Positions 26,030 through 35,470 of a stretch of DNA of 64,000 bases are shown here, piece by piece (position 1 is the stretch's first letter; each line of letters opens with the position of its first letter). Below the pieces are notes generated by a model. The model was not told the DNA's origin. It made no database searches and worked only from the letters and a program-made list of their open reading frames with translations. A program made the translations under genes and the position numbers. Origin of the DNA: M0103 sp040386155 (GTDB lineage: Bacteria; Bacteroidota; Bacteroidia; Flavobacteriales_D; Crocinitomicaceae); assembly GCA_040386155.1 (NCBI GenBank), contig JAZKFZ010000001.1, positions 372,001-436,000 of the forward strand, read 5' to 3'.

Positions 26030-27301
26030 ATGAAAGTCTTCAAATTTGGTGGCGCATCGGTGAAGGATGCAAACGCAGTTCGAAATGTCTCTGAAATATT
26101 AAAGTTGTTTCCAGGTGAGCAATTAACAGTGATTGTATCTGCAATGGGTAAAACCACCAACAAATTGGAAGAGGTGGTTGATGCCTACAAGTCCAATGAT
26201 TTATTGACATTCAATTCACACGTGAAGGATTTGTTCGATTTCCATGAAAGCATTATGGGAGAGTTGTTCCGTGAGCGTCATTTCAATGTGTTTAATACGG
26301 TGGAACAGGTGTTTGAAAATTTGCGCAAGCGATTTGACGAGCCATTTTCCGACAATTTTAGTTTTGAATATGACCAAATTGTATCCCTGGGGGAGGTGCT
26401 TTCTTCGCACATTGTGGCTGCCTTTTTGTTTGAAGAAGGTCATTCCTCAGCATGGGCAGATGCACGTAAATTAATTCGCACCGACAATCAATTTCAAGAA
26501 GGAAATGTAGACTGGGAGAAATCAACTGAATTGATTCAAAATCGTTTTGTGCCTCTGTTTGAGAAATCATCTATTTTGGTCACACAAGGTTTCGTTGGTC
26601 ACACCGCGGAAGGCTCCACTACAACCTTAGGGCGTGAAGGCTCTGACTATACTGCAGGAATCTTTGCTTACTGCGCCAATGCGGAAAGTGTTACCATTTG
26701 GAAAGATGTGCCCGGAATGTTGAATGCCGATCCAAAATATTTCGAAAATACGATTAAACTCGATAAAATTTCTTTCCGAGAAGCCATTGAGCTTTCGTAC
26801 TATGGAGCTTCTGTCATTCACCCAAAGACAGTGAAACCACTTCAAAATAAAAATATTCCGCTGTATGTGAAATCGTTTTTGAATCCACAAGCTGTTGGAA
26901 CTGAAATACAATCCTCAACAGAATTTGATCATTTAGTTCCCTCGTTCATTTTTAGCAAAAATCAGGTCTTGTTTTCCATCACCACACGCGATTTTTCCTT
27001 CATTATCGAAGAACATTTGAGCGATATTTTCAATCGACTTTCTTCTGTGAATGCAAAAATTAATTTGATGCAAAATTCTGCACTTGATTTTTCCATTTTG
27101 CTGGATCGTTCCAAGGTGGACCCTCAAGCAATTGTTGATTTGTTCAAAGACACCTACTCCGTGCGCTACAATGAAAATGTGGAATTGGTTACCATTCGTC
27201 ATTATGATACTACTACCATTGATCGGGTGACAGAAGGAAAACAAATCTTAGTGGAGCAAAAAACGCGACAAACAGCGCGCATTGTTTTGAAAAATAGTTG
27301 A
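26030..27301 (+). CDS. lysC: Aspartate kinase
   Basis: A 423-residue monofunctional aspartokinase catalysing the first step to lysine, threonine, methionine and diaminopimelate. The kinase domain (about 1-285) has KFGGASVKD (4-12), VTQGFVGHTAEGSTTTLGRE and SDYTAG. An ACT-like regulatory tail (about 300-400) suggests feedback control, though which amino acid acts is not visible. ATG 26030 gives the standard MKVFKFGGAS start; the GTG at 26012 would add six residues. There is no homoserine dehydrogenase fusion. Confidence 0.92.
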   Translation: MKVFKFGGASVKDANAVRNVSEILKLFPGEQLTVIVSAMGKTTNKLEEVVDAYKSNDLLTFNSHVKDLFDFHESIMGELFRERHFNVFNTVEQVFENLRKRFDEPFSDNFSFEYDQIVSLGEVLSSHIVAAFLFEEGHSSAWADARKLIRTDNQFQEGNVDWEKSTELIQNRFVPLFEKSSILVTQGFVGHTAEGSTTTLGREGSDYTAGIFAYCANAESVTIWKDVPGMLNADPKYFENTIKLDKISFREAIELSYYGASVIHPKTVKPLQNKNIPLYVKSFLNPQAVGTEIQSSTEFDHLVPSFIFSKNQVLFSITTRDFSFIIEEHLSDIFNRLSSVNAKINLMQNSALDFSILLDRSKVDPQAIVDLFKDTYSVRYNENVELVTIRHYDTTTIDRVTEGKQILVEQKTRQTARIVLKNS

Positions 27302-27328
27302 TCAGTTCATTAGCTCAGCAAAAATTGC

Positions 27329-27336
27329 TAATTTTG
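27329..27336 (+). promoter_or_regulatory. -7 promoter element (TAATTTTG) for the feo operon
   Basis: A TAnnTTTG match ending 14 nt before the feoA ATG at 27351. No Fur-type dyad was recognised around it. Confidence 0.45.
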
Positions 27337-27350
27337 AACCATTCTAAATA

Positions 27351-27584
27351 ATGAAACTTCGTTTATCAGATATCAAAGTAGGTGTTCCGGTACGCATTGT
27401 CGAAATTGACAAAGGCGACCTGAGGGCAAAATTGTTGGAAATGGGTTTGTTGAAGGAAAGGGAAGTTATCATAGCGTTTAAAGCGCCACTCGGTGATCCC
27501 ATCGCTGTGGAAATTGAAGGGTCATTGTTGGCCTTGCGATTGGAAGAAGCTTCTTGTATTACTGTTGAAACATTAGTCGATTAA
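27351..27584 (+). CDS. feoA: FeoA family protein
   Basis: A 77-residue SH3-like FeoA protein (LSDIKVGVPVRIVEI, LLEMGLLKEREV, APLGDPIAVEIEGSLLALR). FeoA is a small cytoplasmic partner needed for FeoB-mediated ferrous iron uptake. Its stop and the feoB start share one base (TAATG), so translation is coupled. Confidence 0.93.
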   Translation: MKLRLSDIKVGVPVRIVEIDKGDLRAKLLEMGLLKEREVIIAFKAPLGDPIAVEIEGSLLALRLEEASCITVETLVD

Positions 27585-29536
27585 TGAAAATTGCGCTACT
27601 AGGAAATCCCAATACTGGAAAGAGCTCTGTTTTCAATATGCTCACCGGTCTTCGACAATCTGTTGGAAATTTCCCTGGAGTTACAGTGGATAGAAAAGAA
27701 GGGGTATTGACGATTGATGAGGTTTCACATCAACTAATTGATTTCCCAGGAACCTACAGTATATATCCTCGTTCGCAAGATGAACAAATTGTGTACGATG
27801 TTCTTTCCAATCCTGAACACAGTGATTTCCCCGATCTAGCAGTCGTAGTGGTTGATGCAAGTAATTTGAAGCGAAACTTATTTTTATTCACGCAAATTTA
27901 TGATTTGGGTCTTCCATGTGTGTTGGTACTTAACATGTCGGATTTAGCGAATAAAAAGGGGATTAACATTGACAGCACGCTTTTAAAATCAGAATTTGCA
28001 CGAGCTGAAATAGTGGAAGCAACTGCGCGTGTCGGTTTAGGAAAAGGACGAATTGTTGAAGCAATTAAAAATGCGAAATCACAAGAAGTAGGTGCATATC
28101 TTGGAAAAAACTCATTGTGTGCTATCAACGATGCAAAATGTCATGAGGAAGAAGCTGAACGACGCTTTTCTGCAATCGACTCTATCATTGAAAAAGTGAT
28201 TTCCCATGTGGCAACTTCGCCAACGCAAATGAAAAATCGCCTAGATAAAGTACTTACGCATTCCTTTTGGGGTTATTTCATTTTTGCTGCAATTCTTCTG
28301 CTCGTTTTTCAGTCAATTTTTTCGTTTGCTGCCATTCCCATGGATTTCATCGATGGTAGTTTTGGGCAATTGAGTGCATGGTTAAAAGTCAATCTACCGA
28401 TTGGTGTTTTTTCAGATTTAATTAGCCAAGGAATTGTGCCGGGAATTGGGGGCGTAATCATTTTTGTACCTCAAATTGCGCTGTTATTCTTCTTTATGGC
28501 CTTGCTGGAAGAAAGTGGTTATTTGGCGCGTGCTGTTTTTATATTGGATCGAATTATGCGACCCCTCGGCTTGAATGGTAGGAGCGCTGTTCCTTTACTT
28601 TCGAGTGTAGCTTGTGCTATTCCGGGAGTGATGGCTGCTCGCACCATCGCCAATCGAAAAGAACGATTGATCACCATTTTGGTGGCACCTTTGATGAGTT
28701 GCTCGGCGCGAATTCCAGTGTACACGCTTTTGATTGCTTTGGTGATTCCCAGTGAAAATTTTTTAGGCGTTTTTAATTATCAAGGATTGGTGCTCTTTGG
28801 ACTCTACTTTTTAGGTTTATTCTTTGCCCTTTTGGTGGCTTTTGTGTTGAAATTGATCATAAAATCAAACGAACCAAGTCTTCTATTACTTGAATTGCCA
28901 ACGTATAAAATTCCACGCTGGAAAAATGTGAGCATTTCTGTTTTCGAAAAGGTGAAAGTCTTTGTCCTTGATGCAGGAAAAATGATTTTAGCCATTTCTA
29001 TTTTACTCTGGGCATTGGCCACATTTGGCCCGAGTGGAAAAATGGATGCAGCAGAGCAAAAGGCGAGAAGAGAAGGTGAAAAGTCGCATTTATCAGCCCT
29101 GCAAGTGGAGAAAAATGTAGCTTCCACACGCCTTGAAAATTCATACATTGGTCATGTGGGACGCTTCGTTGAACCTGCTATTCAACCTTTGGGCTACGAT
29201 TGGAAAATCGGTATTTCATTGTTAACTTCTTTTGTGGCGCGCGAGGTTTTTGTAGGCTCCTTAGCTACTATTTATGCCGTGCAAGATACAGATGTCGACC
29301 ATCACCGTTTGGTGGATCGATTGAAAGCAGAGGAAAAAGCAGATGGAACGCCCGTTTTCTCTTTTGCGGTCGGACTTTCACTCATGGTGTACTACGTATT
29401 TGCAATGCAGTGTATGACCACGTTAGTAGTGGTGCGGCAAGAAACCAAATCTTGGAGAATTCCTATTGTGCAATTACTTTACATGGGAGTTTTAGCCTAT
29501 TTGGGTGCTTTTATTGTTTTTCAACTCTTTAAGTAA
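27584..29536 (+). CDS. feoB: Ferrous iron transporter FeoB
   Basis: A 650-residue transporter. The N-terminal G domain has G1 GNPNTGKSS (7-15), the switch region TVDRKEG, G3 DFPGTYS and G4 LNMSD. The membrane part (about 230-650) has Gate motifs typical of FeoB (LSSVACAIPGVMAARTI, APLMSCSARIPVYTLLI). It imports Fe2+ across the inner membrane. It is part of the feoA-feoB-FeoB-associated operon, each junction overlapping by one base. Confidence 0.96.
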   Translation: MKIALLGNPNTGKSSVFNMLTGLRQSVGNFPGVTVDRKEGVLTIDEVSHQLIDFPGTYSIYPRSQDEQIVYDVLSNPEHSDFPDLAVVVVDASNLKRNLFLFTQIYDLGLPCVLVLNMSDLANKKGINIDSTLLKSEFARAEIVEATARVGLGKGRIVEAIKNAKSQEVGAYLGKNSLCAINDAKCHEEEAERRFSAIDSIIEKVISHVATSPTQMKNRLDKVLTHSFWGYFIFAAILLLVFQSIFSFAAIPMDFIDGSFGQLSAWLKVNLPIGVFSDLISQGIVPGIGGVIIFVPQIALLFFFMALLEESGYLARAVFILDRIMRPLGLNGRSAVPLLSSVACAIPGVMAARTIANRKERLITILVAPLMSCSARIPVYTLLIALVIPSENFLGVFNYQGLVLFGLYFLGLFFALLVAFVLKLIIKSNEPSLLLLELPTYKIPRWKNVSISVFEKVKVFVLDAGKMILAISILLWALATFGPSGKMDAAEQKARREGEKSHLSALQVEKNVASTRLENSYIGHVGRFVEPAIQPLGYDWKIGISLLTSFVAREVFVGSLATIYAVQDTDVDHHRLVDRLKAEEKADGTPVFSFAVGLSLMVYYVFAMQCMTTLVVVRQETKSWRIPIVQLLYMGVLAYLGAFIVFQLFK

Positions 29537-29640
29537 TGCAAATCGCACTTCTCATTATAGCAATTGTTCTCGCCTTGTTTTTTCTTGTAAAGCGATTTTT
29601 TGGCAAGAAGAAAAAGGAAGGATGTGATGGTTGCAATTAA
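29536..29640 (+). CDS. FeoB-associated Cys-rich membrane protein (34 aa)
   Basis: A 34-residue gene whose ATG shares a base with the feoB stop. It encodes one membrane helix (MQIALLIIAIVLALFFLV), a basic patch (KRFFGKKKK) and a C-terminal EGCDGCN with a CxxC-like pair. This is the layout of the FeoB-associated Cys-rich family, thought to help ferrous iron uptake. Position, coupling and sequence pattern all agree. Confidence 0.85.
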   Translation: MQIALLIIAIVLALFFLVKRFFGKKKKEGCDGCN

Positions 29641-29655
29641 GTGAAAACCGCCGCT

Positions 29656-29674
29656 CTTCGACAAGCTCAGGGAC
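29656..29674. repeat. Copy of the CTTCGAC-GCTCAG interspersed repeat
   Basis: CTTCGACAAGCTCAGGGAC lies between the feo operon and the convergent MFS gene. It matches, with small changes, the repeat in the ileS terminator loop (42522-42541, inverted) and the ileS insertion. Confidence 0.55.
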
Positions 29675-29711
29675 CAGCTTTTTACCCTTAATAGATCTAC
29701 AACGAGTTATC

Positions 29712-31526
29712 TTACTCAAACCTCACCCCTTGCTCACGCAAAACAGTACGTGCATATAGGGCATAAAATGCAAGGTACGTGAAGCAAATTACCCCAATAA
29801 TAAATGAAGGCTGAATACCAATTACATCTGCTAATTTTCCTTGCAATGGTGGAATCAATGCACCGCCTAAAATCATCATTATTAAAAATGCAGAACCTTG
29901 CGATTGGTATTTTCCAAGTCCACCCAAAGCCAATGAAAATATGCACGGCCACATAATGGAACAGAACAAGCCACCACTCAAAAATGCGTAGATGGCCACA
30001 TCGCCTTTAGTCATTAATCCTACTACCATCGCAGTTGCTCCGAGTAAGCCAAACAATCCTAAGGTCAAAGCAGGCTTGTCATTGGTGAGGTAAAATCCAG
30101 CTATTTGCACCAATACACAAAGTACGTAATAATACAATGCATCCACATTGAAACCTGATGCGCTAGTCAATAAAAGCACCACGCCAAAAGCTATCAATGG
30201 TACGAAGAAGGTTAAGATTTTTTTCCACATGCTTGAAACATTGAATACATTGATGGCGCCCGCCCAGCGACCAATCATTAACGATCCCCAGTACATGGCT
30301 ACATAGGGTGCTACCTCAGAAGCACTGTGTGAACCAAAGTCTTTTTGCTTCAACAATTCCGCGAGGTTACTACCTACAGCCACTTCCACACCAACATAAA
30401 CAAAGATGGCCAACATTCCCAATGTTAACTGTGGATATTGCATTGCACCCCAACCAGTTTTTTGTTTTTTCCCAGCCACAAAAGCAATAAAAAGTCCCAA
30501 CACCACCACTGCAATACCGCCAGTGGTCCACAGCATACGTTGCTGATCCAATGGTTTTGCAATTGCTTGAATTTCATTATTGATCGCTTTTTCCGTGTTC
30601 AGTTGCGCTTGCGTTAAGGTTTTCATCGGTTCACCTTGTTCATCCAATTTCACTAGTTCAAGGTCGTGCTTAAGTTCTACTAATTGTTTTGCTTCGTCGC
30701 TTTTATAACTGCTAAAAACTGGAACAAATGTAATTGCCAAGAGTACGGTAATCACTAGTAAAGTAACAATTGCTTTGTTGGCTTTCATATCTTGTTTAGC
30801 AACTGCTTTAGTGTTATCATCTAACAATTCGGAATCACTTTCATCTGTAGAAGCAGTGACATCATTTAATTTCCCATCAGGTAAACTCTTTGAGAAATAG
30901 AGTAGAGCAGCAATGGCTACAAACAAGGCTCCAACGCCCGCGTACAAGACCATCACTTTTCCTAAACTCAAAGATTTAATCATGTCATCGCTAATCGCAG
31001 AGGCTGTTCCAAAAAGTGCTAAGGAAACAACCAGCGGACCGAGTGTAGTTCCCAAGCTGTTTACACCTCCTCCAAAACTCACACGATTGCTTCCAGTTTT
31101 TTCGTCGCCAAGTGAAATCATGAATGGATTAGCAGAGGTTTGTTGTAAGGAAAAGCCAAGTGCTACCACGAAAAGTCCAAGCAGCATTCCAGAAAATACA
31201 TCTTTGTACACCGCAAAAATCATCAATGCCGCGCCCAAGGCAGAAAACAAGAGTCCGTATACAATACTTCGTTTGTAACCCCAAGAACCAACCAAATCTT
31301 TTCCACGTAGTGAACCAAAAATGAACAAGCCTAAAGCCCCCAAGTAGTACGCAAAATAAAAGGCAAAATCGATCAGTTGACTTTGAAATTGATCTAAATG
31401 AAAATATTCTTTACAAAAAGGAATGAACACCCCATTTCCAGCGGCGATAAATCCCCAGAAGAAAAATACCGTGGTTAACGTTGCTATAGCTCCGTAATTT
31501 GTATTGTTGTTGGTTTGAGTAGACAT
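29712..31526 (-). CDS. MFS sugar transporter (FucP-like)
   Basis: A 604-residue major-facilitator permease from ATG at 31526 (MSTQTNNN); six residues of a longer frame are dropped. It has 12 or more membrane helices, with FFFWGFIAAGNGVFIPFCKE in helix 1 and SLQQTSANPFMISLG, features of the fucose/glucose/galactose:H+ symporter branch. An unusually long central loop (about 230-330), rich in charged residues and flanked by extra hydrophobic segments, makes it longer than the usual 430-500. The substrate is not determinable. Monocistronic and convergent with the feo operon. Confidence 0.85.
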   Translation of the reverse strand: MSTQTNNNTNYGAIATLTTVFFFWGFIAAGNGVFIPFCKEYFHLDQFQSQLIDFAFYFAYYLGALGLFIFGSLRGKDLVGSWGYKRSIVYGLLFSALGAALMIFAVYKDVFSGMLLGLFVVALGFSLQQTSANPFMISLGDEKTGSNRVSFGGGVNSLGTTLGPLVVSLALFGTASAISDDMIKSLSLGKVMVLYAGVGALFVAIAALLYFSKSLPDGKLNDVTASTDESDSELLDDNTKAVAKQDMKANKAIVTLLVITVLLAITFVPVFSSYKSDEAKQLVELKHDLELVKLDEQGEPMKTLTQAQLNTEKAINNEIQAIAKPLDQQRMLWTTGGIAVVVLGLFIAFVAGKKQKTGWGAMQYPQLTLGMLAIFVYVGVEVAVGSNLAELLKQKDFGSHSASEVAPYVAMYWGSLMIGRWAGAINVFNVSSMWKKILTFFVPLIAFGVVLLLTSASGFNVDALYYYVLCVLVQIAGFYLTNDKPALTLGLFGLLGATAMVVGLMTKGDVAIYAFLSGGLFCSIMWPCIFSLALGGLGKYQSQGSAFLIMMILGGALIPPLQGKLADVIGIQPSFIIGVICFTYLAFYALYARTVLREQGVRFE

Positions 31527-31671
31527 ATAATAAATTTGATGCAAACGAAAATACAGTTTATAATTGCAACTATTTCTTTTTCCTTTTTCAATTTTTTAAC
31601 AATCCTTTTTTGGGAAGTCGGTAAAAATGAAGTTTCTTTGTTTACTTGATTGCAAACAAAATTCATTTGTT

Positions 31672-32169
31672 ATGAAAAATTTCCTTCTTTTTACCATAGT
31701 GTTGAGTGTTTTGGCTTGTACTTCAAAACCAGAAAAAATTCATTTACGGACTGAAAAAGGTCCACGAACTGAGCATTCTGAAGTAAATGTGGCTGCCAAT
31801 AGCACTGTGAAAATGGAAATTCAAGGGATGACCTGTGAAATGGGATGTGGTGGTACCATTCGTACCGCATTGAAAGGCACTGAAGCAGTAGCGAGAGTGC
31901 AATATGATTTTAAGGAAGGTGCAAAAGTTCAAACAGCTACTATTTCATTCGACAACACTAAAATTAGCCCAGAAAAAATGATCAATATCGTTGAAAAACT
32001 AAATGATAATCAATTTTCAGTAGGAAATTTTGAAGTGCTTACCAGTAACAATGTAGGTACTAATGAATCAGACAAAGTAACACATGAGGAAAAAGCTGTA
32101 ATTGAGATGAGTTCATCTATTAAATTGCCAAACTTGTTGGGGATACTAAAAGGCTTAATTCAGCGTTAA
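31672..32169 (+). CDS. Lipoprotein with heavy-metal-associated (HMA) domain
   Basis: A 165-residue protein from ATG at 31672, giving a lipoprotein signal with lipobox LSVLAC; the frame from 31627 would hide it. The HMA-type ferredoxin-like fold spans about 45-115 with the metal motif MTCEMGCG (CxxxC rather than the usual CxxC). The C-terminal 45 residues are unassigned. It probably binds a soft metal such as copper in the periplasm (inference from the family). It lies upstream of dxs, which has its own promoter. Confidence 0.8.
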   Translation: MKNFLLFTIVLSVLACTSKPEKIHLRTEKGPRTEHSEVNVAANSTVKMEIQGMTCEMGCGGTIRTALKGTEAVARVQYDFKEGAKVQTATISFDNTKISPEKMINIVEKLNDNQFSVGNFEVLTSNNVGTNESDKVTHEEKAVIEMSSSIKLPNLLGILKGLIQR

Positions 32170-32187
32170 TATTTTCACTAAAAAAGC

Positions 32188-32195
32188 TATCTTTG
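32188..32195 (+). promoter_or_regulatory. -7 element 5 nt from the dxs start (possible leaderless promoter)
   Basis: An exact TATCTTTG box ending 5 nt before the ATG at 32201. Confidence 0.5.
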
Positions 32196-32200
32196 CTTTA

Positions 32201-34162
32201 ATGTCATCTGACCAAAAATATATAGCGGGCTCGTTACTAGAGCAAATTGTTGTTCCTAGCGATCTACGCAGTAAATTCAGTACTGCAGATTTGCCCCAAA
32301 TTTCAAATGAAGTACGTGATTACATTATTGATGTGATTTCTGATATCGGGAACTCGCATTTTGGTGCAAGTTTGGGCGTTGTGGAATTGACAGTTGCTTT
32401 GCATTATGTTTTTAATACCCCTGAAGATCAATTGGTTTGGGATGTTGGTCACCAAGCATACGGACATAAAATTTTAACTGGACGAAGAGATCGTTTTCAC
32501 ACCAATCGTTTGAAAGGTGGAATTTCTGGTTTCCCAAAACGTTCTGAAAGTGAATACGATACTTTTGGCGTTGGTCACTCTTCAACATCTATTTCAGCCG
32601 CGTTAGGAATGGCGGTAGCAAGTAAATACAAAGGCGATAAACACAAACAGCACATCGCGATTATTGGTGATGGAGCAATGACCGCTGGAATGGCATTTGA
32701 AGGAATGAACCATGCAGGATTTGAAAAAGACACTAATCTTTTGGTGATTTTGAACGACAACTGTATGTCGATTGATCCTAATGTTGGTGCGCTGAAAGAA
32801 TACTTAACTGACATTACAACCTCTCATACTTACAATAAATTTAAGGATGAGGTTTGGAATTTATTAGGTAAAATTTCAAAATTTGGTCCTGACGCCCAAA
32901 GTATTGCCACAAAGGTTTCCAATGCATTGAAAGGTTCTTTGTTGAAGCAAAGTAATTTATTTGAATCATTGAATTTTCGTTATTTCGGACCAGTTGATGG
33001 TCATGACGTAGAAAGTTTAGCCGAAGTGTTAAAAGACCTGAAAGATATTCCTGGACCAAAAATATTGCATTGTTTGACCAAGAAAGGAGGAGGATATAAA
33101 TTTTCTGAGGAAGGAAATCCAACTGTTTGGCATGCACCTGGAGTGTTTAATAAAGATACTGGTGAGATCGTAAAAGTAGTTCCAAAATCACCACAACCAC
33201 CTAAATATCAAGATGTTTTCGGACACACAATTGTAGAGTTAGCAGAACAAAACGATAAAATTATGGGGGTAACTCCTGCAATGCCATCGGGTTGTTCGTT
33301 AAATATTATGATGGCAGCAATGCCTGATCGCGCTTTTGATGTAGGAATTGCTGAACAACATGCGGTAACGTTTTCCGCAGGCTTGGCAACACAAGGTTTA
33401 GTGCCGTTTTGTAATATTTACTCCTCATTCATGCAACGTGCATATGATCAAGTCTTACATGATGTTGCTTTACAAAATTTGAATGTAGTTTTTTGTTTAG
33501 ATCGAGGTGGTTTGGTAGGTGCTGATGGTGCAACGCATCATGGAGCGTATGACCTTGCCTACATGCGTCACATTCCTAATATGATTGTGAGTGCACCGAT
33601 GGATGAAGCTGAGTTGCGCAATTTGATGTTTACCGCGCAACAAGAAAATATGGGTCCGTTTACCATTCGTTATCCTCGTGGAAATGGTATCAATACAGAG
33701 TGGAAAACAGTGATGAAGGCAGTTAAGCCTGGAACTGGACGTAAATTGACAAATGGGGAAGATATCGCTATTTTGACAATTGGTCACCCAGGAAATTTCG
33801 CAGTAAAAGCAATCGATGAACTCAAAAATGTAGGTGTTTCTGCTGCTCATTACGACATGCGTTTTGTGAAGCCCATTGATGAAATCATGCTACACGAAGT
33901 TTTCTCGAAATTTAAGAAAGTGATCACGGTAGAAGATGGTTGCTTGATGGGTGGATTTGGTTCTGCTGTCATCGAATTCATGGTAGATCAGAATTATAAA
34001 GCAGAAGTTGTTCGACTTGGAATTCCTGATAAATACATCAATCATGGAACACAAGCTGAATTATGGGAAGAGTGTGGATTTGATGCGAAGGGGATTGTGG
34101 CTACTGTTAAAAAAATGGTGAATTACAAGGAGAGTAGCCAACAACGGGAAAAGCTCGGGTAA
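32201..34162 (+). CDS. dxs: 1-deoxy-D-xylulose-5-phosphate synthase
   Basis: A 653-residue thiamine-diphosphate enzyme for the first step of the MEP isoprenoid pathway (pyruvate plus glyceraldehyde 3-phosphate). Motifs: DVGHQAYGHKILTGR, the TPP/Mg motif GDGAMTAGMAFEGMNHAG (about 152-170) with NDN downstream, DGHDVESL, and the catalytic Glu in DVGIAEQHAVTFSAG (about 385). A transketolase-type pyrimidine domain and C-terminal domain complete it. Length is normal. The stop is followed 2 nt later by the left arm of the GxxExxY inverted-repeat unit. Confidence 0.96.
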   Translation: MSSDQKYIAGSLLEQIVVPSDLRSKFSTADLPQISNEVRDYIIDVISDIGNSHFGASLGVVELTVALHYVFNTPEDQLVWDVGHQAYGHKILTGRRDRFHTNRLKGGISGFPKRSESEYDTFGVGHSSTSISAALGMAVASKYKGDKHKQHIAIIGDGAMTAGMAFEGMNHAGFEKDTNLLVILNDNCMSIDPNVGALKEYLTDITTSHTYNKFKDEVWNLLGKISKFGPDAQSIATKVSNALKGSLLKQSNLFESLNFRYFGPVDGHDVESLAEVLKDLKDIPGPKILHCLTKKGGGYKFSEEGNPTVWHAPGVFNKDTGEIVKVVPKSPQPPKYQDVFGHTIVELAEQNDKIMGVTPAMPSGCSLNIMMAAMPDRAFDVGIAEQHAVTFSAGLATQGLVPFCNIYSSFMQRAYDQVLHDVALQNLNVVFCLDRGGLVGADGATHHGAYDLAYMRHIPNMIVSAPMDEAELRNLMFTAQQENMGPFTIRYPRGNGINTEWKTVMKAVKPGTGRKLTNGEDIAILTIGHPGNFAVKAIDELKNVGVSAAHYDMRFVKPIDEIMLHEVFSKFKKVITVEDGCLMGGFGSAVIEFMVDQNYKAEVVRLGIPDKYINHGTQAELWEECGFDAKGIVATVKKMVNYKESSQQREKLG

Positions 34163-34164
34163 AA

Positions 34165-34687
34165 GAACACGAATTAATCCAATTAGACGAATTTACACTA
34201 ATTGATCAGTAAACTATTCGTCGGAACTCAAGACTTTTACTACCGAAATTAATTAGTAATCCTAATTTGCATCCAGTTGCGTTCAAATAGTTGTATACCT
34301 GTAAAGTGTGCTCTTCACAAATCGATTCAACTGCTTTTAATTCAACAATAATTTCTTGATGACAAATAAAATCGGCAACAAATTTTTTCCGCAGTGGTTT
34401 TTCTTTGTAATAAACCGGAATTGACTTTTCTTTTTCGAAAGGGATTTCTATCTCTTCCAGCTCAATTGCAAAGGCTTCCTGATATACAGATTCTAGGAAT
34501 CCACTCCCTAATTCACTATGCACACGCATTGCACATCCAATAATTTCAAATGATTCTTTTTTGAAATACAATTTTGGGTAATCCATTATCTTTTTTCTAT
34601 TTAAGTTAAGAAAAAAGTTCAATTGTTTATAGGGGAATTTCAAAAAATAATTCGTGTTAATTTGTAAAATTGGATTAATTCGTGTTC
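34165..34687. mobile_element. GxxExxY gene unit bounded by 20-bp perfect inverted repeats
   Basis: GAACACGAATTAATCCAATT at 34165-34184 is repeated exactly in inverse orientation at 34668-34687, enclosing a single GxxExxY gene. The 523-bp unit fills the dxs-hydrolase gap. The outer flanks do not show an obvious target duplication. It looks like a small MITE-like or cassette-like module. Confidence 0.55.
34206..34586 (-). CDS. GxxExxY protein (PD-(D/E)XK-like)
   Basis: A 126-residue protein of the GxxExxY family. The start at 34586 (MDYPKLYFK) is chosen; the frame open to 34742 would overlap the divergent hydrolase gene and its promoter. The signature GSGFLESVYQEAF (about 34-46) is clear, followed by VADFICHQEIIVELKAVESI, with D and ExK placed as in PD-(D/E)XK nuclease folds. 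Members are about 125 residues and often scattered or multi-copy; their function is unproven. The gene lies inside a 20-bp perfect inverted repeat, supporting mobility. Confidence 0.88.
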   Translation of the reverse strand: MDYPKLYFKKESFEIIGCAMRVHSELGSGFLESVYQEAFAIELEEIEIPFEKEKSIPVYYKEKPLRKKFVADFICHQEIIVELKAVESICEEHTLQVYNYLNATGCKLGLLINFGSKSLEFRRIVY

Positions 34688-34694
34688 CTCTTCT

Positions 34695-34702
34695 TAACTT
34701 TA
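34695..34702 (+). promoter_or_regulatory. -7 element 4 nt from the hydrolase start (possible leaderless promoter)
   Basis: TAACTTTA ends 4 nt before ATG 34707, with the same 18-bp context as at engB. Confidence 0.4.
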
Positions 34703-34706
34703 CACC

Positions 34707-35468
34707 ATGAAATTGCACGTGCGCGAAATGGGTAGTGGTCAACCCTTTGTCATCCTACATGGCCTGTTCGGTTTTTCAGACAATTGGCAATCACACGCTA
34801 AGAAATTAGCAGAATATTACAGGGTCATTTTGATCGATTTGAGAAATCACGGTCATTCCGAATGGAGTGATGAATTTTCGTATCAGATCATGATGAATGA
34901 TGTGAAAGAAGTCTTCGATGATTTACAACTGCAGAAGGTTATTTTGCTCGGTCATTCAATGGGAGGTAAAGTAGCGATGCTTTTCGCTCAACAATATGAA
35001 GATTTGCTCGACAAATTAATTGTGGTGGATATGGGAATCAAATCCTATCCAATGCACCACCAACATATTTTAGCCGGATTAAACGCCTTGCATTTAGATA
35101 CCATGAAAGCGAGGAGTGAGGCAGAATTGGTTTTACGTCAGCACATTGATTCAGAAGGAGTCATTCAATTTCTATTAAAAAACCTATATTGGAAGGAAAA
35201 AGGAAAATTGGCCTTTCGCATGAATCTACCTGTACTGGAAGCCAAAATGGAAGAGATTTTAGGAGAAATCCCGACAAAAGAAGTTTTTCTACCTACGTTG
35301 TTCATCCGCGGGGAACTTTCCAATTACATTCTTGATGAAGACATCGATGATTTAGAAGAAGCATTTCCAGATATGCAATTAGTAACAATTCCTAACGCTG
35401 GACACTGGGTGCATGCTGAAGCTTTTGAACCTTTTTTGGAGGCAGTATTGAGTTTTTGCTTGAGGTAG
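34707..35468 (+). CDS. Alpha/beta hydrolase
   Basis: A 253-residue cytoplasmic alpha/beta hydrolase, similar in layout to YbfF-type esterases. The oxyanion region is LHGLFGFSDNW (about 18), the nucleophile elbow GHSMGGK (Ser near 83), an acid probably lies after FIRGELSNY (about 205-212), and the catalytic His is in AGHWVHAEAFEPF (about 231). Substrate unknown. Its promoter abuts the right arm of the GxxExxY inverted repeat. Confidence 0.88.
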   Translation: MKLHVREMGSGQPFVILHGLFGFSDNWQSHAKKLAEYYRVILIDLRNHGHSEWSDEFSYQIMMNDVKEVFDDLQLQKVILLGHSMGGKVAMLFAQQYEDLLDKLIVVDMGIKSYPMHHQHILAGLNALHLDTMKARSEAELVLRQHIDSEGVIQFLLKNLYWKEKGKLAFRMNLPVLEAKMEEILGEIPTKEVFLPTLFIRGELSNYILDEDIDDLEEAFPDMQLVTIPNAGHWVHAEAFEPFLEAVLSFCLR

Positions 35469-35470
35469 CT

